64,000 nt of DNA from assembly GCF_013365535.1 (NCBI RefSeq), contig NZ_CP053590.1, forward strand, positions 5,074,501-5,138,500. Direction: 5' to 3'. Below, piece by piece: positions 61,614-64,000 of the stretch; within the stretch, counting starts at the first letter, position 1; the number at the start of each line of letters is the position of its first letter. This stretch comes from Aquimarina sp. TRL1. GTDB taxonomy: Bacteria > Bacteroidota > Bacteroidia > Flavobacteriales > Flavobacteriaceae. The translations under genes and the position numbers were made by a program. A model generated the notes under the pieces. The model saw only the letters and a program-made list of their open reading frames with translations, was not told the DNA's origin and ran no database searches.

Positions 61614-62189
61614 ATGCAACTTACAGAACTCGCTCCTTTTCTACAGGAGTATACCGCTACACATACTCAAAAAGCCAGTCCGGAAATTCTAAAAAAATAC
61701 GAGCAAAAAGTCCCGGCTGCTCTACTCGCATTATGGGAACACTACGGATTTGGAAAATACAATCACGGAATTCTGGAGATTGTCAATCCCGATGACTTTA
61801 ATGATACACTATGGACCTGGTTAGGAAAAGAAGTCGCTACTTATACGCCTATTGCCATCAATGGTTTTGGCGATTTATTCTATTACCGACAACTAGGGAA
61901 TGAGGAAGAAGATGTCTGCATGATTACTCCTCACTATCGCGACATTACCAATTGTTGCTGGAGCTTGACAGGCTTCTTTAATCATATCGTCTGTGATAAA
62001 GAGTTTATCGATTCAGTACTTCGGAAAGAGTTGTTTACTGCTGCAATAAAACGGTATGGAGAACTCTCCGGCAATGAGAGTTTTCATTTCGTTCCTGCAC
62101 TCGCTATTGGAGGTACCGAAAGTCTTGATACCCTCCAAAAAGGAAATACACAAATACACTTAGATATTCTTTTTCAAATAGGAAGTTAA
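61614..62189 (+). CDS. Tdi1/DUF1851-type immunity-like protein
   Basis: 191 residues, no signal peptide. The GAD-like and DUF1851 pattern is visible: LLALWEHYGFGKYNHGILEI near the N-terminus, INGFGDLFYYRQ in the middle, FHFVPALAIGGTESLDTLQK and HLDILFQIG at the end. The family includes Tdi1, the immunity protein of a type VI secretion DNase. No matching toxin lies beside it, so it may be an orphan immunity gene. It follows MORN gene 1 by 18 nt. Confidence 0.82.
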   Translation: MQLTELAPFLQEYTATHTQKASPEILKKYEQKVPAALLALWEHYGFGKYNHGILEIVNPDDFNDTLWTWLGKEVATYTPIAINGFGDLFYYRQLGNEEEDVCMITPHYRDITNCCWSLTGFFNHIVCDKEFIDSVLRKELFTAAIKRYGELSGNESFHFVPALAIGGTESLDTLQKGNTQIHLDILFQIGS

Positions 62190-62211
62190 TTCCTGCTAAA
62201 CCCTCTTAGAT

Positions 62212-62547
62212 ATGGCACAAATAAAAAACATCGAAGGATTAACAACAGATCAAATCAATCAAGAGCTCGTCAACGGCGCCCGTTTTATCGTATTTCAATA
62301 TTGTATTTCTATTATTCTAATGACTTTTCGAAAAAATACTGCCATCTATTTTATCAAGAAAGGAGAATCTACTATAAAGTATAGTATTGGGTGGACTCTT
62401 CTTAGCTTTTTTATCGGATGGTGGGGAATTCCATGGGGACCTATTTATACCATCAGCTCCCTGTATACAAATATACGTGGAGGAAAAGATGTGACCGAAG
62501 AGGTACTTTCTTCTATGCAGGCAGCTTCTCAATCTCCAGCTCCATAA
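62212..62547 (+). CDS. Small membrane protein, unknown function
   Basis: 111 residues with two membrane segments (about 25-40, FIVFQYCISIILMTF, and about 58-85, YSIGWTLLSFFIGWWGIPWGP). The tail is Ser/Ala/Pro-rich and soluble. The GWWGIPWGPIYT motif recurs in small Bacteroidota membrane proteins, but I know no function. It follows the immunity-like gene by 22 nt and is followed by a terminator. Confidence 0.75.
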   Translation: MAQIKNIEGLTTDQINQELVNGARFIVFQYCISIILMTFRKNTAIYFIKKGESTIKYSIGWTLLSFFIGWWGIPWGPIYTISSLYTNIRGGKDVTEEVLSSMQAASQSPAP

Positions 62548-62628
62548 CATATACTTTGCTGATACGATACTGCTATAAGCGTTTTTAGCTATACCTAATC
62601 AGGAAGCTATTAACGTACTATCCACGAA

Positions 62629-62667
62629 ATTAAAAAGCAAGGCAAAACGTCTTGCTTTTAATTTTTT
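62629..62667 (+). terminator. Intrinsic terminator after the small membrane protein gene
   Basis: Stem ATTAAAAAGCAAG / CTTGCTTTTAAT (12 bp with one bulged A) and a 9-nt loop, followed by T6, 82 nt after the stop. Confidence 0.8.
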
Positions 62668-62954
62668 ATACCAAGAAGTGATTTAAACTTTTTTCAATTT
62701 GTTAAAAAAATATCTTTTTGCGCTCATATTTCGCAATTTTTGACTTCCGTAGCTCTGCTATGCAACTAAAAAATTACTTTATCTGAACACAAAACCACTA
62801 TTTTTCACTTAAATCAAAAAAGTCTAAATCACTTCCAAGTCATATTTTTTTCCTGACCCATCTATATTGTTTAAAAGAAGAAAACATTTCGAATCGTTAT
62901 TTTCTCCACACCTTTTCACAAAAACACTAAAAAACAACAACTTACAAAAACACA

Positions 62955-63023
62955 CCCTGAAAACAGGGTATGCATTTTCACTTATAACGGTATAGTACAC
63001 ACCTTAAAAAAGTAGAATCTTTG
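62955..63023 (+). promoter_or_regulatory. Promoter and upstream element of MORN gene 2
   Basis: CCCTGAAAACAGGGTATGCA followed by TTTTCAC (62955-62981). From CCTG at 62956 to TTTG at 63020 is 64 nt, exactly as in front of MORN gene 1. The -7-like element is AATCTTTG; a -33 TTTG is missing. The perfect palindrome CCCTG-aaaa-CAGGG suits a dimeric regulator. Confidence 0.55.
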
Positions 63024-63052
63024 CAGTGTCAACAATTAATAACAGTACAACC

Positions 63053-63577
63053 ATGAAACATATTATCACCATTATCATCGTCTTAGTTCAAACGGCAGGA
63101 AGTGCTATACTAGCACAACAATCACAAGCTTCTATAAAATTCGATAAAAAGATGGATCAAATAGCTGTTGATACTCCTAATACCAGATACTATAACAATG
63201 GAACCGTTAAAGAAATAAGACAAACGGTTAATGGGAAGTTAGAAGGGAACTGGAAATTATATCACGATAACGGACAATTAAAAAAAGAAGGGGCTTTTAT
63301 AAATAATAAAGAAGAAGGAAACTGGTATGTATACAATAAAGCGGGAATACTGATACGCATAGAGTCTTATAAAAACGGGCTGGAAGATGGGAGATGGAAA
63401 GCTTTTTATGATAATGGAAAAGTAAAGATAGAAGGAGATTTTATCGCGGGAAAACGTGAGGGAACATGGAAAACATACCAGGAAAACGGAACCGTAGCAG
63501 CAATCATTTCTTTTGAAAATGATAAAAGAGTCAACACCATTACTAATATAACCACTACTGCTACGGTTTCTTTATAA
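63053..63577 (+). CDS. Secreted MORN-repeat protein 2
   Basis: 174 residues from the ATG at 63053 (an upstream GTG is unlikely). Signal peptide KHIITIIIVLVQTAGSAILAQ, then MORN-like units (RYYNNGTVKEIR, GNWKLYHDNGQLKKEG, GNWYVYNKAGILIRIE, GRWKAFYDNGKVKIEG, GTWKTYQENGTVAAI). It is a paralogue of MORN protein 1, with the same promoter element, suggesting a local duplication and common control. Confidence 0.85.
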   Translation: MKHIITIIIVLVQTAGSAILAQQSQASIKFDKKMDQIAVDTPNTRYYNNGTVKEIRQTVNGKLEGNWKLYHDNGQLKKEGAFINNKEEGNWYVYNKAGILIRIESYKNGLEDGRWKAFYDNGKVKIEGDFIAGKREGTWKTYQENGTVAAIISFENDKRVNTITNITTTATVSL

Positions 63578-63625
63578 GAAACATACCTTAAGAAATAGTT
63601 GATTAGTTTTTTTAAAACGGAAGAG

Positions 63626-63657
63626 GGGGCTTGTAGATAAGGCAAGTCCCTTTTTTT
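63626..63657 (+). terminator. Intrinsic terminator after MORN gene 2
   Basis: Stem GGGGCTTG / CAAGTCCC (one G-T pair) with a 9-nt loop, followed by T7, 49 nt after the stop. Confidence 0.85.
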
Positions 63658-63801
63658 ACGGAATAATCTGATCATTCTTTTTAGAACTACTGATTGTTTA
63701 TCAATCATTTATACAAAACAGAGGATAGAAAAACAAATACCATTTTGTAACATTTTTCTTTGCGAAGACACCAACTCTATATAGTTTCTAAAAAACAACA
63801 A

Positions 63802-64000
63802 ATGACCAAGGTAGTTCCCGTATTAATACTTGCATTCCTAATGGCTAATTGCCAATCTAAGCATTCTTCTTCAAAAAAAATTGTGACGACCGATATCACT
63901 CATTTTTGGGAAGCCTATGACCAAATTATAACCACAAAAGATACTGTCATGCAGTATCAGTATCTGGACAGTCTATATCTACAAAAAGGAAGTCCCGGGT
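63802..64000 (+). CDS. Lipoprotein, DUF2268-like N-terminus (3' partial)
   Basis: 66 residues before the window ends. A lipobox (LILAFLMANC, Cys17) is followed by a Ser/Lys spacer and ITHFWEAYDQIITTKDTVMQ, YQYLDSLYLQKGS. This start resembles Bacteroidota lipoproteins with a DUF2268-type zinc peptidase domain, but the catalytic part lies outside the window. It begins 145 nt after the MORN gene 2 terminator and has its own promoter region. Confidence 0.7.
   Translation, partial: MTKVVPVLILAFLMANCQSKHSSSKKIVTTDITHFWEAYDQIITTKDTVMQYQYLDSLYLQKGSPG

Larger units (their letters stand above)
62548..63052 (+). promoter_or_regulatory. Gap between the small membrane protein and MORN gene 2
   Basis: 505 nt with no supported gene. 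It contains a terminator (62629-62667) and, near its end, the promoter of MORN gene 2 with an AAAACAGGG element (62955-62980). The part between 62680 and 62940 is AT-rich and shows nothing I can name. Confidence 0.5.

Noticed and set aside
1..64000. CRISPR arrays, insertion sequences, tRNA or rRNA genes
   Set aside because: No spaced direct repeats, transposase motifs, terminal repeats or cloverleaf/rRNA segments were recognised anywhere in the window.

Overview
The window comes from a low-GC member of the Bacteroidota, most likely a marine flavobacterium (family Flavobacteriaceae; an Aquimarina- or Kordia-like genome is plausible but not proven). The signs are the arginine operon with an N-acylornithine carbamoyltransferase and an embedded proC, the long class II ketol-acid reductoisomerase, a Bacteroidota promoter of the TTTG / TAnnTTTG type, lipoproteins with short signal peptides, and an extracellular contractile injection system (eCIS) with Bacteroidota-type parts. 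No rRNA, tRNA, CRISPR array, transposase or integrase was seen.

Bases 1-14,100 are mainly metabolic: the 3' part of an acyl-CoA carboxylase locus (biotin carboxylase, carboxyltransferase), a small membrane protein, then a nine-gene arginine operon on the minus strand (GNAT, argG, argC, proC, argD, argF', argB, argE-like deacylase, argH). A 766-base gap upstream holds an 11-bp inverted repeat and a candidate structured RNA. A secreted alpha/beta hydrolase follows on the plus strand. Bases 14,139-21,636 hold the branched-chain operon ilvD-ilvB-ilvN-ilvC-ilvA on the minus strand. Its 5' region carries two tandem transcription attenuators, each with its own 20-residue Ile/Val-rich leader peptide, antiterminator segment and terminator hairpin. 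These leader genes are the best-resolved new observation of the window.

Bases 21,725-24,364 encode a four-gene unit: a small Lys-rich protein, an integral membrane protein, a HisKA_3 histidine kinase and a LuxR-type response regulator. Bases 24,798-28,340 encode an NRAMP transporter with 5-oxoprolinase subunits PxpA, PxpB and PxpC. A DUF2891 lipoprotein follows.

Bases 29,855-60,367 are one minus-strand eCIS locus. In transcription order: DUF4255 cap protein, an unassigned 336-aa protein, one oversized sheath, two tube proteins, a 53-aa DUF5908 protein, LysM protein, VgrG-like spike, PAAR tip, gp25-like protein, two large baseplate proteins, a 1590-aa Ig/PKD-repeat protein and the tape measure. 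The cargo end follows: a DUF4157 protein with a small lipoprotein, a 1369-aa DUF4157 protein with phospholipase A2-like and nucleotidyltransferase-like motifs followed 1 nt later by a leucine-rich-repeat protein, a peptidoglycan-binding/CHAP protein, and the AAA+ ATPase. The layout suggests a contractile particle loaded with at least two DUF4157-tagged effectors, each paired with a possible immunity protein.

Bases 60,368-64,000 lie divergent to the eCIS on the plus strand: two paralogous secreted MORN-repeat proteins, a Tdi1/DUF1851-type immunity-like protein, a small membrane protein and the start of a lipoprotein cut by the window end. The two MORN genes share an AAAACAGGG-type element at exactly the same distance from their TTTG promoter element. 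Related elements lie upstream of the two-component operon, the CHAP gene and the eCIS operon, suggesting a common regulator.
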